Positions 20,341-30,499 of a DNA stretch of 64,000 nt are shown here, piece by piece. The position numbers and the translations under genes were made by a program. The stretch spans positions 38,048,165 through 38,112,164 of the forward strand of contig OX243815.1 in NCBI GenBank assembly GCA_945859605.1, given 5' to 3'. The notes under the pieces were generated by a model. It saw nothing but the letters and a program-made list of their open reading frames with translations. It searched no databases and had not been told where the DNA came from. This DNA comes from Lumbricus rubellus (Eukaryota; Annelida; Clitellata; Crassiclitellata; Lumbricidae). The number at the start of each line of letters is the position of its first letter. The first letter of the stretch is position 1.

Positions 20341-22551
20341 TCAATTATAGATTGAAATTAAAGCCAGGTCGATACAGTGGAAGAATATTCTATGGTAGAA
20401 CTTCTTCGATCTAACTCTGATCCGATAAAGACCCAGTAGGCTGTCCAAATTATCAACCCCGCCCATGTGCTTGTTGTATACTGAGATTATTCGTGGACAA
20501 CTGATTTCCTTCCTGGTTTGTTCGTTCTTGCTGAATCTCCTGATCGTTTGGCATGGTTCTGCACCAACAAAAGTGGAAACTAGACTGACAACCTTGTTAT
20601 CATACCATCTGACGCATGACACTTGAACGTCTTCAACAGTGGTGACATATTCAGAATGTGAACCTCGACCAGTCTTCTTCATATCTGATTCCGATGGACC
20701 TCCAAGACCTCGAAGTCGATTTAGCCGAACGGTTCCAAGACACTGTATCTGTCTGTGTTCCAGCTGAACAAGTAAGTTCAGGTTTGTAAAATAGTTGTCA
20801 AAATAAAGTTTGTGAAAAACACCTGGAGTTATGGTTCGACAGAGTCTCACGACGATGTTGCTGCTAGCACCAACATCTGTCTCTGTTGGTTCAACGATGT
20901 GTGGCTCTCCAGTATAAAACTCAAAATCGTACGCGAATCCTGATACTCCAGATAGCACAAACATTTTGTACCCCCACTTATGGGGTTTTCGAGGATTATA
21001 TTGTTTCAATGAACTCTTCCCTTTGAAAGGGATGATCTGCTCATCCACACATAACGCCTCCTCCTTGGGTATTTGCAGCAGAGTTTCACGAATTTCATCA
21101 AGCACTGGTCGAATCTTGCGCAACTTATCCAAAGATACAGAACTGTTGTCGCTAAAATGAAGATAGCGCTTTACTTCTTCCCATCGTTTCTGAGTCATGG
21201 TCTCCGACACAACCTTTATGTCATAGCGAGCACGCCAGTATCTGCGAGTACTTGGTACCCTTATAAGTGACATCCAAAGAACACAACCAAGGAACTGTTG
21301 CAATTCATTATCTGTTAGTTTTAGAGGTTTTTCTGGACGTTGCTGGGTAGAAAAGAGATTGCTTTGCTCAACAATTAGCTGTCGAAGCTGAAAGCTAAAA
21401 ATGTGCAGGAAGAACTGAAGGGGCGTTTTTAGCAGCAGTATTTCTGCTGGTAATTTGTCATTACCAGAGAATGGCATCTGCTTTGTAAAGTTATCAAGAC
21501 GGCCTTCCACCCAATTATTTCCCTCCAATTTCCTTTGTTGCTTAGAAGTTGGAGCAGAAGTAGCTGCTGTCGTGCTGGCAGTGGCAACAGCTTCCGGTAC
21601 CACCAGAGACGTAGAAAGCATTGACTTTTGAGGGTTTACCTTGCTCGTGACCGCACGCTTTGGCACTGAAATTGTATCGACAACAGCTTCCGGTACCACC
21701 CGAGACGTAGAAAGCATTGACTTTTGAGGGTTTACCTTGCTCGTGACCGCACGCTTTGGCACTGAAATTGTATCGACAACACTTTCCGGTATTACCAGAG
21801 TCGAAGAAGAAGAAGAAGAAGCCATTGACTGTAACAGTTCATGGTGTAACGTACGCCTCACCATACGTTTTGGCACTGCAGTTTTATCGACAACACCTTC
21901 CGGTACTACCAGAGTCGAAGAAGAAGAAGAAGAAGCCATTGACTGTAACAGTTCAGGGTGTAACGTACGCCTCACCATACGTTTTGGCACTGCAGTTTTA
22001 TCGACAACACCTTCCGGTACTACCAGAGTCGAAGAAGAAGAAGAAGAAGCCATTGACTGTAACAGTTCAGGGTGTAACGTACGCCTCACCATACGTTTTG
22101 GCACTGCAGTTTTACCGACAACACCTTCCGGTACTACCAGAGTCGAAGAAGAAGAAGAAGAAGCCATTGACTGTAACAGTTCAGGATGTAACGTACGCCT
22201 CACCATACGTTTTGGCACTGCAGTTTTGTCGACAACACCTTCCGGTACCATCAGAGATGAAGAAGGAGGCATTGGCCTTTCATGTTCTATCTTACGCCTA
22301 ACTGCATGCTTCGACACAGCATTTGCCGTGCTGGGAGCGACAGCAGCTTCCAGTTCTTCATCTTCCAGTTCTTCATCTTCCAGTTCTTCATCTGCCAATC
22401 TTGTACAAACTTTTTCTATATAATCTTCATCATCGCTTGACGCCAGCTCTGAGTCAGTACTGTCCGATGGAGGTGGTCGGACAATTCTATCCATTGATGA
22501 AACTTTTTTTCTTCCATAGAATGACTTTACATTCATGGCTACAACAATCAA
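20341..22551 (-). CDS. piggyBac-family transposase (C-terminus missing)
   Basis: 736 codons, uninterrupted. DDE/DDD transposase of the piggyBac superfamily, which cuts and pastes at TTAA in the nucleus. The N-terminus (about residues 25-70) is acidic, then residues about 100-325 are a repeat array (see 21580-22260). The catalytic core follows: FTKQMPFSG entry, LCVDEQIIPFKGKS with the first Asp, KLYFDNYFTNLNLL with the second, and YNKHMGGVDNLDSLLGLYR with the last pair. The frame ends at LALISIYN, where relatives continue with AWLLYR and a cysteine-rich zinc domain. A +1 frame just beyond shows DWLLSRV, so a frameshift probably removed the tail. Start: first ATG of the frame is possible, but MNVKSFYGRKKV six codons in is equally likely. 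One terminus lies at 23232. Confidence 0.9.
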   Translation of the reverse strand: MIVVAMNVKSFYGRKKVSSMDRIVRPPPSDSTDSELASSDDEDYIEKVCTRLADEELEDEELEDEELEAAVAPSTANAVSKHAVRRKIEHERPMPPSSSLMVPEGVVDKTAVPKRMVRRTLHPELLQSMASSSSSSTLVVPEGVVGKTAVPKRMVRRTLHPELLQSMASSSSSSTLVVPEGVVDKTAVPKRMVRRTLHPELLQSMASSSSSSTLVVPEGVVDKTAVPKRMVRRTLHHELLQSMASSSSSSTLVIPESVVDTISVPKRAVTSKVNPQKSMLSTSRVVPEAVVDTISVPKRAVTSKVNPQKSMLSTSLVVPEAVATASTTAATSAPTSKQQRKLEGNNWVEGRLDNFTKQMPFSGNDKLPAEILLLKTPLQFFLHIFSFQLRQLIVEQSNLFSTQQRPEKPLKLTDNELQQFLGCVLWMSLIRVPSTRRYWRARYDIKVVSETMTQKRWEEVKRYLHFSDNSSVSLDKLRKIRPVLDEIRETLLQIPKEEALCVDEQIIPFKGKSSLKQYNPRKPHKWGYKMFVLSGVSGFAYDFEFYTGEPHIVEPTETDVGASSNIVVRLCRTITPGVFHKLYFDNYFTNLNLLVQLEHRQIQCLGTVRLNRLRGLGGPSESDMKKTGRGSHSEYVTTVEDVQVSCVRWYDNKVVSLVSTFVGAEPCQTIRRFSKNEQTRKEISCPRIISVYNKHMGGVDNLDSLLGLYRIRVRSKKFYHRIFFHCIDLALISIYN
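21580..22260 (-). repeat. codon-phased tandem repeats inside piggyBac
   Basis: Four copies of a 114-bp (38-residue) unit (agtcgaag at 21799, 21913, 22027, 22141) encode VVPEGVVDKTAVPKRMVRRT, LHPELLQS and MASSSSSS in a circular order. They are followed downstream by two copies of a related 96-bp (32-residue) unit (gacttttg at 21623 and 21719) with PKRAVTSKVNPQKSMLSTS. Copies 2-4 differ by only a few bases. Unit lengths are multiples of three. The segment is rich in Lys/Arg and Ser. Confidence 0.95.
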
Positions 22552-22863
22552 TCAAAACTCCACTTATAAAGAAATCACTTTTCATTTATGCAACATATGT
22601 AAGAGATACCGTGTGGGATTACCCTACTTTACATGGCCTGTATGTGAAAAAGCTGTATCTTTACCAAGAAAACTACTTTTTTTCTATCCATAAAATGATT
22701 TAGTGCATACTTTATTTTATCCATAAAATAATTTAGACTTCACTATTTTACATGGCAGTGGCTACAAATGCGAAATAACTCTGAATAAAGTGCAGCGAGA
22801 AACAAGTAATTTTGAGAAGTAAATACAAGCGATCACATGTCAGCATCTCTATTATGCGCACTA
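22552..22863. other. piggyBac 5' untranslated/terminal region
   Basis: No gene. It lies between the transposase start and the subterminal repeats and is presumably the 5' leader and promoter of the element. Confidence 0.5.
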
Positions 22864-23236
22864 GTGCAAAAATGCACTCGAACTTTACATTTCACTGTGA
22901 AAAACGGTAGTTCACTTGAATTTTTATAAATGATACCATAGTATAAATGAAAGTTGAGATAGACGGGTAGATATTTTTGAGTGTACCTGCGTTTAAAAGT
23001 AAAAGTGTTGATTTTGTCCAAAGTTGACCGATTTCGACGACAAAACAGACAATTTCTCGTTTATTTACTCTCACAACAACATAAAACAAAATGTCGGTTG
23101 AGCAAAGACTAATAATTGTTTAGAGTTTGAATAACATGTCCCAGTAACGTACTAGTGTAAAAATGCACTACAAGTGAGACTGCATGCTATGAAAGCTTAT
23201 GGTGCAAAAATGCACTTCAGGCCCATATAGGGTTAA
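22864..23236 (-). mobile_element. piggyBac terminal region: subterminal palindromes, TIR and TTAA
   Basis: The target TTAA is at 23233-23236; read inward on the minus strand the element starts CCCTATATGGGCC. Inside are three copies of the hairpin word GTGCAAAAATGCAC: 22864-22877, 23155-23168 (one change) and 23202-23215. A CCC start at TTAA is the piggyBac signature. I found no matching TTAA-CCC end left of 20341, so the other terminus is lost or diverged. Confidence 0.75.
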
Positions 23237-23469
23237 CAAAGCAGATTAATATTTCAACAGAACTACTAAAGTTCTATTGGAGCGAACAATAATAATAAGA
23301 AGAATTAATAATAATATTTTATATGACAGCTATAGTAGTCACGTCCCTTCAATTTTACTTCACTTTCGCTATCACTACAGCCTATGTTAAGAAGCGGCGG
23401 TCGTGAACCAGGATTTTCTTAACGTGTGGATTTTTCCCCAAATCAGTCACTTCACTCTCACAGCTGACT

Positions 23470-24000
23470 CCAAGCAAAAACAAATAATATTAGACTTCAC
23501 CGTTCGTTGAACTTGTCCTTAACTGTTGCGGAACGTTTGCCAAGAATAAGTCCCAGAGTAATTGAATTCCCAGTTACTGCTCCGTTTTCTCCAGTCGATT
23601 CTGCTCCATTCACGCGTAATTCCCAGACATAACTAACAACAGAGTTCTCGCAATCTCGATCTATGAATCGAGATACGGGCGGCGACTTAACTTCTTTCAG
23701 CGAATTTTCCATGCGCAGAGACGTTTTCAACTGTCGCAGGTTTCGTCCCGAAGAGTTTCTGTCGAATCGCGCAAAGTGGCGTCTGAAGAAAGCCTTTTAT
23801 ATGATCCGGAGGCGCTCCGTTGCGGCAGTCGCCTCCCTGCCCTGGCAAGGATCCAGGTCGGTCGGATCGGACAGACTCTAACTATGGCCGATTTCCACAC
23901 AGCAATCCGTCACCACATCTCACACACAGTTCTACAGAATTATTGAGTTATAGCTGGAGTAATATTAGTAATAAAGGGACTATTGTTCCTCACACACTCC
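23470..24000 (-). repeat. probable LTR (3' copy) of a short LTR element
   Basis: Minus strand: begins TGTGAGGAAC at 23998, shares about 150 bp with 25353-25507 almost identically, then has TATAAAAG (23795-23802) within a GC-rich stretch. This looks like a U3 promoter followed by R/U5. The end near 23470 is approximate. Confidence 0.5.
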
Positions 24001-24241
24001 CCCACCCAACTAGTCTGAACGCAGAGAAGACGAAATTGTGTAAACTGTGTGTTCAGTCTTCCATATTAATAATAGTAATACAACAATAGTAATAATCCTG
24101 ATAATATTCTGACGCAGTCAATCAAAGTAACCGATAGTTCAATTCTAAGAAAACTGTACGATGTTTACCGTGAATAGACCTACATAGAGCTTGAAAATTA
24201 TGTCGTGTATTTCCACGACCACATCAGCTCCCAGAACTTCA

Positions 24242-25111
24242 CTAACAAAACAACAATTCCCACGCCCAGCTGGCGTGCAGAACGAAGTACATGGCATGCA
24301 CAGCCACTTCTACGGCCCAGCTGTGCATACCAGCATTTCGATATATATCCTGAACACTATGCAGAAATTCTACTTCCGGCGCGGGCATACGCTGACGGAT
24401 GAAGCGCATGAGCAGCTGTATTGCCAAACTCCACAATCCGAAGTCTCCTGCAGATCCATGGTTCACCATGGTGTGCGATCTTTGCACGATTCCTCTTCTC
24501 CTGACTACCACCACCACCAGACGTTCATTCCAGGTGTGCAGCACTTGAAACACACCAGGAGTGTGTGTTATCGCCTGGATGGTGATAAGCATAGCTGGGA
24601 TCGGATCAATGTCCGATTCCAACGGCGGCGTCACCAGTCTGATGGAGTCGAGGTCCTGCGGCAGAAGCGTTCTCATCCCACGCACCATCATCCTATCCAT
24701 CATTAGAAAAAGCACTCTCGTCGAATGCGTCCTCCATGATGGTGCGGGGATCCGGGCGATAACAGCCTGGACTACTGCGACATTCTGGTGGTTAGGCAGA
24801 TTGTTGTTGATTTCTTCTACTTCTGCATCCGGAGCAGCCGATGAGATCGCTTCGCGGAGTACTCCCAGTCTCCTCCAGTTTCTCCAACAGCTCCTCGAAC
24901 GAGGTATCCGCGTCCCTAGCCCAGCTTCCTCCTCCATTCCATTCAGACTCCTTTCGTAAATTTCTTTCCCCCACGACGCCATTTCTCCTTTTTTAACAAA
25001 GTTTCCCTTTTCTCTCCTTATAATACAACAGTGTTCGTTCTTCTCCAACTTCCGCGGAACTGCCAAGAGGGACGCGAACTCGGGCCTAATATCCAGTGCT
25101 TCTTTGTTCAC
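24242..25111 (-). CDS. gag-like ORF of an LTR element
   Basis: 289 residues, open. Motifs shared with other pieces in this window: RLVTPPLESDIDPIPAM, AITHTPGVF, and the C-terminal FLHSVQDIYRNAGMHSWAVE. Homologous fragments occur at 32104-32519 (followed by a protease) and 52379-52573. The position between direct repeats and the protease after its homologue make gag the best reading; there is no zinc knuckle in this copy and no pol follows. The frame begins MNKEALDIRPEF; an alternative start is MASWGKEIYERS 43 codons in. Frame phase after about residue 205 may include a short repeat-driven shift (VVVVVRRR). Confidence 0.55.
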   Translation of the reverse strand: MNKEALDIRPEFASLLAVPRKLEKNEHCCIIRREKGNFVKKGEMASWGKEIYERSLNGMEEEAGLGTRIPRSRSCWRNWRRLGVLREAISSAAPDAEVEEINNNLPNHQNVAVVQAVIARIPAPSWRTHSTRVLFLMMDRMMVRGMRTLLPQDLDSIRLVTPPLESDIDPIPAMLITIQAITHTPGVFQVLHTWNERLVVVVVRRRGIVQRSHTMVNHGSAGDFGLWSLAIQLLMRFIRQRMPAPEVEFLHSVQDIYRNAGMHSWAVEVAVHAMYFVLHASWAWELLFC

Positions 25112-25352
25112 TTTGAGCGGGTTCCCTATTCACCCCTCCCACATTCACCTACTATCCTACATCCAGTGAAATGGACCTGTATATCACTTTCCCCACCCGA
25201 AATATGCCATGTAGGTGCCAAATCATTTGTCACTGTCATCTTCATCTTCAGCGTTTAGGCATCTCAACCGATGAGCGGTCGGTCTGCATCCAGCACACTT
25301 CTCATATCAAATTTCTTACCACACCCATCGGCCATCCCTATTTGTCGGTGGC

Positions 25353-25507
25353 TGCCCTGGCAAGGATCCAGGTCGGTCGGATCGGACAGACTCTAACTAT
25401 GGCCGATTTCCACACAGCAATCCGTCACCACATCTCACACACAGTTCTACAGAATTATTGAGTTATAGCAGGAGTAATTAGTAATAAAGGGACTATAGTT
25501 CCTCACA
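25353..25507 (-). repeat. LTR start (5' copy) of the short LTR element
   Basis: On the minus strand from TGTGAGGAAC at 25507; about 150 bp nearly identical to the sequence ending at 23998, then the two copies diverge. The sequence following it (25120-25352) is related to 39130-39400, which suggests a leader region shared by other copies. Confidence 0.7.
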
Positions 25508-25593
25508 GTTATGCATGTTCAAATTTGGGCAACGAAAATGTTAAGTTTCCAACATGTAAAAGATAGCAAATTATAGTGTTATAGCGCTGTTCT

Positions 25594-25790
25594 TCAAAGC
25601 TGATGTTCAATATATCCTCCATTTGCTCGAATGCATGCTCTAAGGCGCTTTTGCCATTCATTGATTGCATTGCTTGTGCATGGAAACATCTGGTGCAAGT
25701 AAGCAGAGGCCTCAGTTCGTTTGTTCATTGCTTTAACTAAAGTTTTTCATTAGCCCAAGTTTTATGTGCAAAGGTGGAAGAAATATTTTT
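25594..25790 (-). pseudogene. fragment of the LGLxKNF transposon family
   Basis: Minus strand: LPPLHIKLGLMKNF, a frameshift, then VKAMNKRTEASAYLHQMFPC, matching the block seen at 9770-9880. It then continues into EWQKRLRACIRANGGYIEHQL and a stop, which is not part of that family as far as I know and resembles a mariner/Tc-type C-terminal end. It may be a junction of two elements. Confidence 0.5.
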
Positions 25791-25799
25791 ATCTACTAG

Positions 25800-26025
25800 T
25801 GGGCTGCATTTTCATCTTGGCTCAATCGTAGAGAAAACATTTCTTTGAAATTTCCATCTTGGCTCAATCGTGGAAATTGTCACACCTACTTTAGAAATTT
25901 CCACTTTGGCTCAATCGTGGAAAATTCTAATCCTTCTTTGGAAATTTCCATGTTGACTCATTATGGAATATGCTGCCCCTTCTTTGGAAATCTCCACTTA
26001 AGCTCATTGTTGGAAATTCACACTC
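25800..26025. repeat. about 47-bp tandem repeat, 4-5 diverged copies
   Basis: Each unit begins tttccatcttggctcaatcg (or a close variant) and ends ctttggaaa. Copies differ by 10-25% by eye. Confidence 0.8.
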
Positions 26026-26918
26026 GTTTGGGTGGTGATACTATAAAAACATTTCAAGGGTTTGCCTGACTTGCATGTCAAGAATGCAAAAGAAATCATA
26101 TTCACAATATTTGATGACAGAAAACAATCATAGCTGTATAATTTTAAACGCTCGATATAAAGAATGAGACTGCATGCACAATTGGAAACCAAAGCAAAAC
26201 CCTAGTCATGAAATTAAACTGTTAAGAGGAATCATGCTGCAGTCATCATACAAAACCATCATCTGTCTTAAAACGTAATCAAGCAAACTATTATTTCACA
26301 GTCATTGATATAATATCATACAGTTGCATTATATCAGGTACCCAGTGGATAATCCTACAAGACCTACATAGATATATATGCAAATCTTGATAAATAATTA
26401 GATATTATGCTGAAATGGTGCCATGCATTATATTAGTTATCAATTAAAAAAATATAAAACCTTTACTGCATAATTATTAGCAAATATTTTACCAAGAAAC
26501 ATAAGAAATTTATTACATATACATGATAATCTGTATATCATGTGCAGCACACGTTATTTTTAGAACTTCATCACGTACTATTCCATCACAGTCTTTATTT
26601 GAAAATAGACTAGTGAGGAAAGGGAAATACGATTTTAAACTGTAGCATCAACTATAGCACTGGGATTTGTAGTACGAAGTCAATACTGACCATTCATATC
26701 ATTGAACAATTTAGCATACTGTAAGGCTATTCAATCGCAAGACTTCTATACCGTCACTATTATAATGCATAAATCAACAAAATTCAGTCAGAAATCTGGA
26801 AACGAGCAGGCAAGTTGAAACAGAAGCGTCTTATTATCAGCTCTGAATAACATTCCAAGTGAATAATATTCCAAGTGAGAGAATGCACAATCACACTGAA
26901 ACGTAGTACAGTTACTGC
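26026..26918. other. no gene seen
   Basis: AT-rich sequence, nothing recognised. Confidence 0.4.
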
Positions 26919-28000
26919 ACTGCCAGAACGAGATTAGCACATTTGCAAAGTAGGTTCTCTTAAAATATACCTGGACGTCCAGGCATGAATGCAGGTATCC
27001 GTTAACGCCTTCCTTTATGTAGCTAAAAATTTGAATGCTTTTGTACTGCTGGGCAAATCTTTGATCTCAGCCAAGTTGAGACACGCAGATCTTCAGAGAA
27101 TATCAAGTGTTTGCATCTTCCAAAGGATATTGCACAGTAGTCATGTCGTAAATTATTAATACATGTACTACTGCCAGACCGACATTAGCATACACACAGA
27201 ACTCCAGACAATATAGCAGATTTGTGCAACTTCCACGGAATTTTAAGTTCCAGACGGACATAGCGTAGTTCAGACACAAAGAACTCCAGGAAGTATCCGG
27301 TTTTATAAGTTCCAAAGGATATTGCACACTGAAAACATACAGTTACTGCACATTTGCAAAATAATTATCTCAAAATATACCAGAGAGTTTATGCATGAAT
27401 GCAGATATAAATCTATCAATGCCATCCTTTATGCAGCAAGATGTAAGTTGGAATGTCTTTCATCCAATGGCTGAATTTTTTGAGCCAAGTCGAGACACAG
27501 CTCGCCAGAAAATACCAAGTGTTTGCATCTTCAGGAGGATATATTGCACATAAAGAAACGTAGTACATAATAATTATATTTACCACTGCCAGATGGACAT
27601 TAGCATAGATGCAAAGTCCAGACAAACTGTGGCTCTCTGGAAAATATAATATTAGGTGTTTATAAGTTTTGAAAGATATTGCACACTGATAACCTAGTAC
27701 ATGATCCATACAGTTTTTGCTGCCAAAAGGATATTAGTACATTTGCAAAGTACACCAGCAAGTTTATGCATAAAAGCCATCTTCTAAGCAGCAAGAAGCA
27801 AGTTTAGCTGTCATTTAACAGCCGGGCGAATTTTTCTTCTTGCGTCGAGTCGACCCACACAGCAATCCAGAAAATTGCAAGTGTTAGCAAGTTCTGAAGG
27901 AAATTGTACGTCAGAAACGTAATACAACATGAAAACTGTTACTGCTGCCAGAAGGACACTAGGACATTTGCATATGTAGGTTCTCTCAAAGTACACCAAT
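26919..28000. repeat. diverged long tandem repeat, 3-4 units
   Basis: Similar blocks recur at irregular intervals of about 220-430 bp: ctgccagaac/aagg...attagcacatttgcaaa (26919, 27345, 27719, 27943), gtttatgcatgaatgc (26982, 27388, 27760) and caagtgtttgcatcttc (27101, 27517). No coding pattern is consistent across units, so this looks like decayed satellite-like DNA. Confidence 0.6.
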
Positions 28001-29285
28001 ACTTCATTGTCGACAACGAACGTAGGATAGACAGTTTAATTTTCAAACTGTAGGCATACTATTCTTCCATGTCACACCAAAAACGTTTTACCGGTAATAC
28101 AAAAGATTTTGGACGGCTATAATCTTGCACAGTTCATTACTCATTATATCAATAAAAATGTTGCAGTTAATAAAAACATTCATTTCTAAAGTGCACTGTG
28201 TAGACTGTAGAGTGTAGAGTAAAACAAGTTAAAAAGCACGAAAATATTAAAAGAATAGCCAACAGCCAATGTACACAATCAATTAACTGCGAAGTATTGT
28301 GGAAACACCTCTCCCCGCATATATGATATATGGACATATCTTTTATAGCAAGGATATTAGCTAAAAACTAAAAAGTACTAGTTCAGAAATAGTTGACAAT
28401 TTTCTAAGGGATCATGTGCTGCTATGTGCGGGCGTTCATGCAACATGCTTTGTTAAGAAAAGGTTAGATTTATCTACTTCACTCACATCTGTCGACGATT
28501 GTGTCCAGCATTGCAGCCGTTCCTCGAACAAATCTTGGTAGAACTCTCATAATCACCTTCAGCTTCACATCTGTAAAGATGGAAAGAATTAAGATGAAAT
28601 TTCGATCTAGAGGAATGCAATCATCATAGTCTTGATATGAATAGCATGCATACTAATGAAATTGAAATATTTACTATATGGAAGTACAAATAAGTATGAA
28701 TATTCATTTGAATATCAATTAATTAGTAACTGCTGTTTATTTGCTGCACTAGGAATAATCTCCCCGTGCTCTTCGGTGTACTGTGTGATGCGCCTAGTCC
28801 GACGAGAAATTCCTCGAAAGACGTACCCACAGTTTCTTCGGCAATCAATTCCTCCATTCCAGGCACGCCCCACGCGCATGCACACACACAGTTTGACAGA
28901 ATTTAAAGAACAGGATGGCCGTCGTTAAGCATAGCGGAGAGCGTATAGGTTCTCACAGATGCAGAGTGAATGCTGAAAGAAATAGAGGGACTTGGAATTT
29001 TTGAAGGTTCTTGGAGGCCGATTAGTATGCATTCAATTTTAAAGGATGAAGACACTTTTCCGCACCTTCTGCTCAGCACACTTTCTTTGGGTGTCAATTG
29101 TGTTACGGCGCTAAACAAATCACCGTGGTCCACCCGAATCCCCAAAAAGGCTGACAATACACAAACGCCCAATTTCCTGAAAGCAGTTGTTTGATAGAAA
29201 GTGGCCGAACCCCGAAAATTATTGATTAAATTGAATACATGGCATAATGGGCCTACTACGCGTTATTGACAACAAAGTGTAGTGT
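28001..29285. other. no gene seen
   Basis: About 1.3 kb of AT-rich sequence with short frames only. Nothing recognised. Confidence 0.4.
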
Positions 29286-29618
29286 CTACATATCATTAGA
29301 TTTGATTTTCTGGATCTGGGTCGCACTCCGAATCACCCCAACCACCATCATCATGTTATTATTACAACATGACATTATTATATCCTGAAGGAATAGAAGT
29401 ATACCTGGAAGAATGTATTTTGGATCCAGAGTTCCGCATAATTTTCTGAACTTGTCATCGTCCAATAATCTAACGGGACGTCCAGTTGAAACCAATAACT
29501 CCGTCAGCGGCTGATCACGCTTGATGGCCTCATTAGAATTAGCTGCCCATCGTTCTGGTTGTTTCACAATGGAGATGACAGACTGAAGTGCCCGTTCAGA
29601 AGTCTTTTTCAATTTCAT
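29286..29618 (-). pseudogene. hAT transposase N-terminal-region fragment
   Basis: VRLLDDDKFRKLCGTLDPKYILPG resembles the VDNPxFRxLxxxLDPxYxLPSR block shortly after the BED finger of hAT/ZBED transposases. The stretch before it (LTELLVSTGRP) fits the same region. Sequence after ILPG is not related. Isolated fragment; neither catalytic Asp nor dimerisation domain is nearby. Confidence 0.55.
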
Positions 29619-29869
29619 GAATGTTCAATTAATGTTTAGTGCATTATCTTTTCGTTTAGTTTTACAGTCCATAAGTTCACAATTCTATTCATAAATTGTG
29701 CGATAGTACACGAAGATGTTTCGTTCTCTGCAACTCTCAACAATTGTCTTTATTCTCACATCAGCTGTAACATATTTTCTGTTGTTGACTTAATGTGTAT
29801 ATCAATCCATTTACTAGCTATTAGTGTGGACCACAATGAGAGGCATTTTCTGATAAAAAGGGTTCTGCA

Positions 29870-30483
29870 CAGGGCTAAATGCTGCCAATGTCTTGAAGGA
29901 TATTCCTATGGATGAGTGGGGCATTTTCTGGAGCATGGCGATGAATTGGGCATGACACACTGTCTAACCAGTCTCTCCATCTATTTGTCTTAACCAGGCC
30001 ACCATATATTGGCTAGGCCTAGTTTTGAGCCAATTCTTTCATACAATGACTCAGATGCATTTCATGCAATTCTTGAAGGCGTTGTATTAATTCTGCCACC
30101 ATGTCTTCAAATGCCTTCATAACAGGACCATAGCCTGTTTTGTCAATCCACTATCCGATACACTCCAAGTTGAATTCTCGGGAGCATTTTCTACCTGGAA
30201 ACTTTTCAGTGTCTTTCTTGTTTTTGCCTACACAATTTATAGTGGCGAAAGACAACTGCCGGCAGCATACAGCTCCAATTACCATGACCATTTCTTGATT
30301 GACGCTTGTGCGGCTATGTAGAAACTTTATTCCCTTTTCAGCTGTAACTGATTCCACATCAGCATCTAGTTGTATACCAGTCTCGCCCATATTCCAAATG
30401 GTGTGCAGCTTTTTCTGAAGATTGTGTTCTGTCGTCGAGCTTTTTAGCACTGTGAAATATTTGGCCACTTTCTCCAAATCCAT
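29870..30483 (-). pseudogene. pogo-type transposase fragment
   Basis: HTIWNMGETGIQLDAD corresponds to the first catalytic block of pogo/Tigger transposases (usually NxDETGxQ), here with Gly in place of the catalytic Asp. It is followed by VTAEKGIKFL, where relatives have VIAxKGxK. The C-terminal part (29870-30150) is out of frame and without a clear second Asp. Decayed. Confidence 0.5.
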
Positions 30484-30499
30484 GCAATGATATCTCAGT

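Noticed and set aside
21737..22423. 228-residue and 181-residue plus-strand ORFs
   Set aside because: They are antisense shadows of the codon-phased piggyBac repeats; the piggyBac frame has catalytic motifs and the plus frames have none.
24191..24959. Plus-strand ORFs of 171 and 132 residues
   Set aside because: Antisense to the gag-like ORF, whose homologues at 32104 and 52379 keep the minus frame.
28656..29194. Short plus and minus ORFs between 28.6 and 29.2 kb
   Set aside because: No motif, overlapping on both strands, typical of chance frames.
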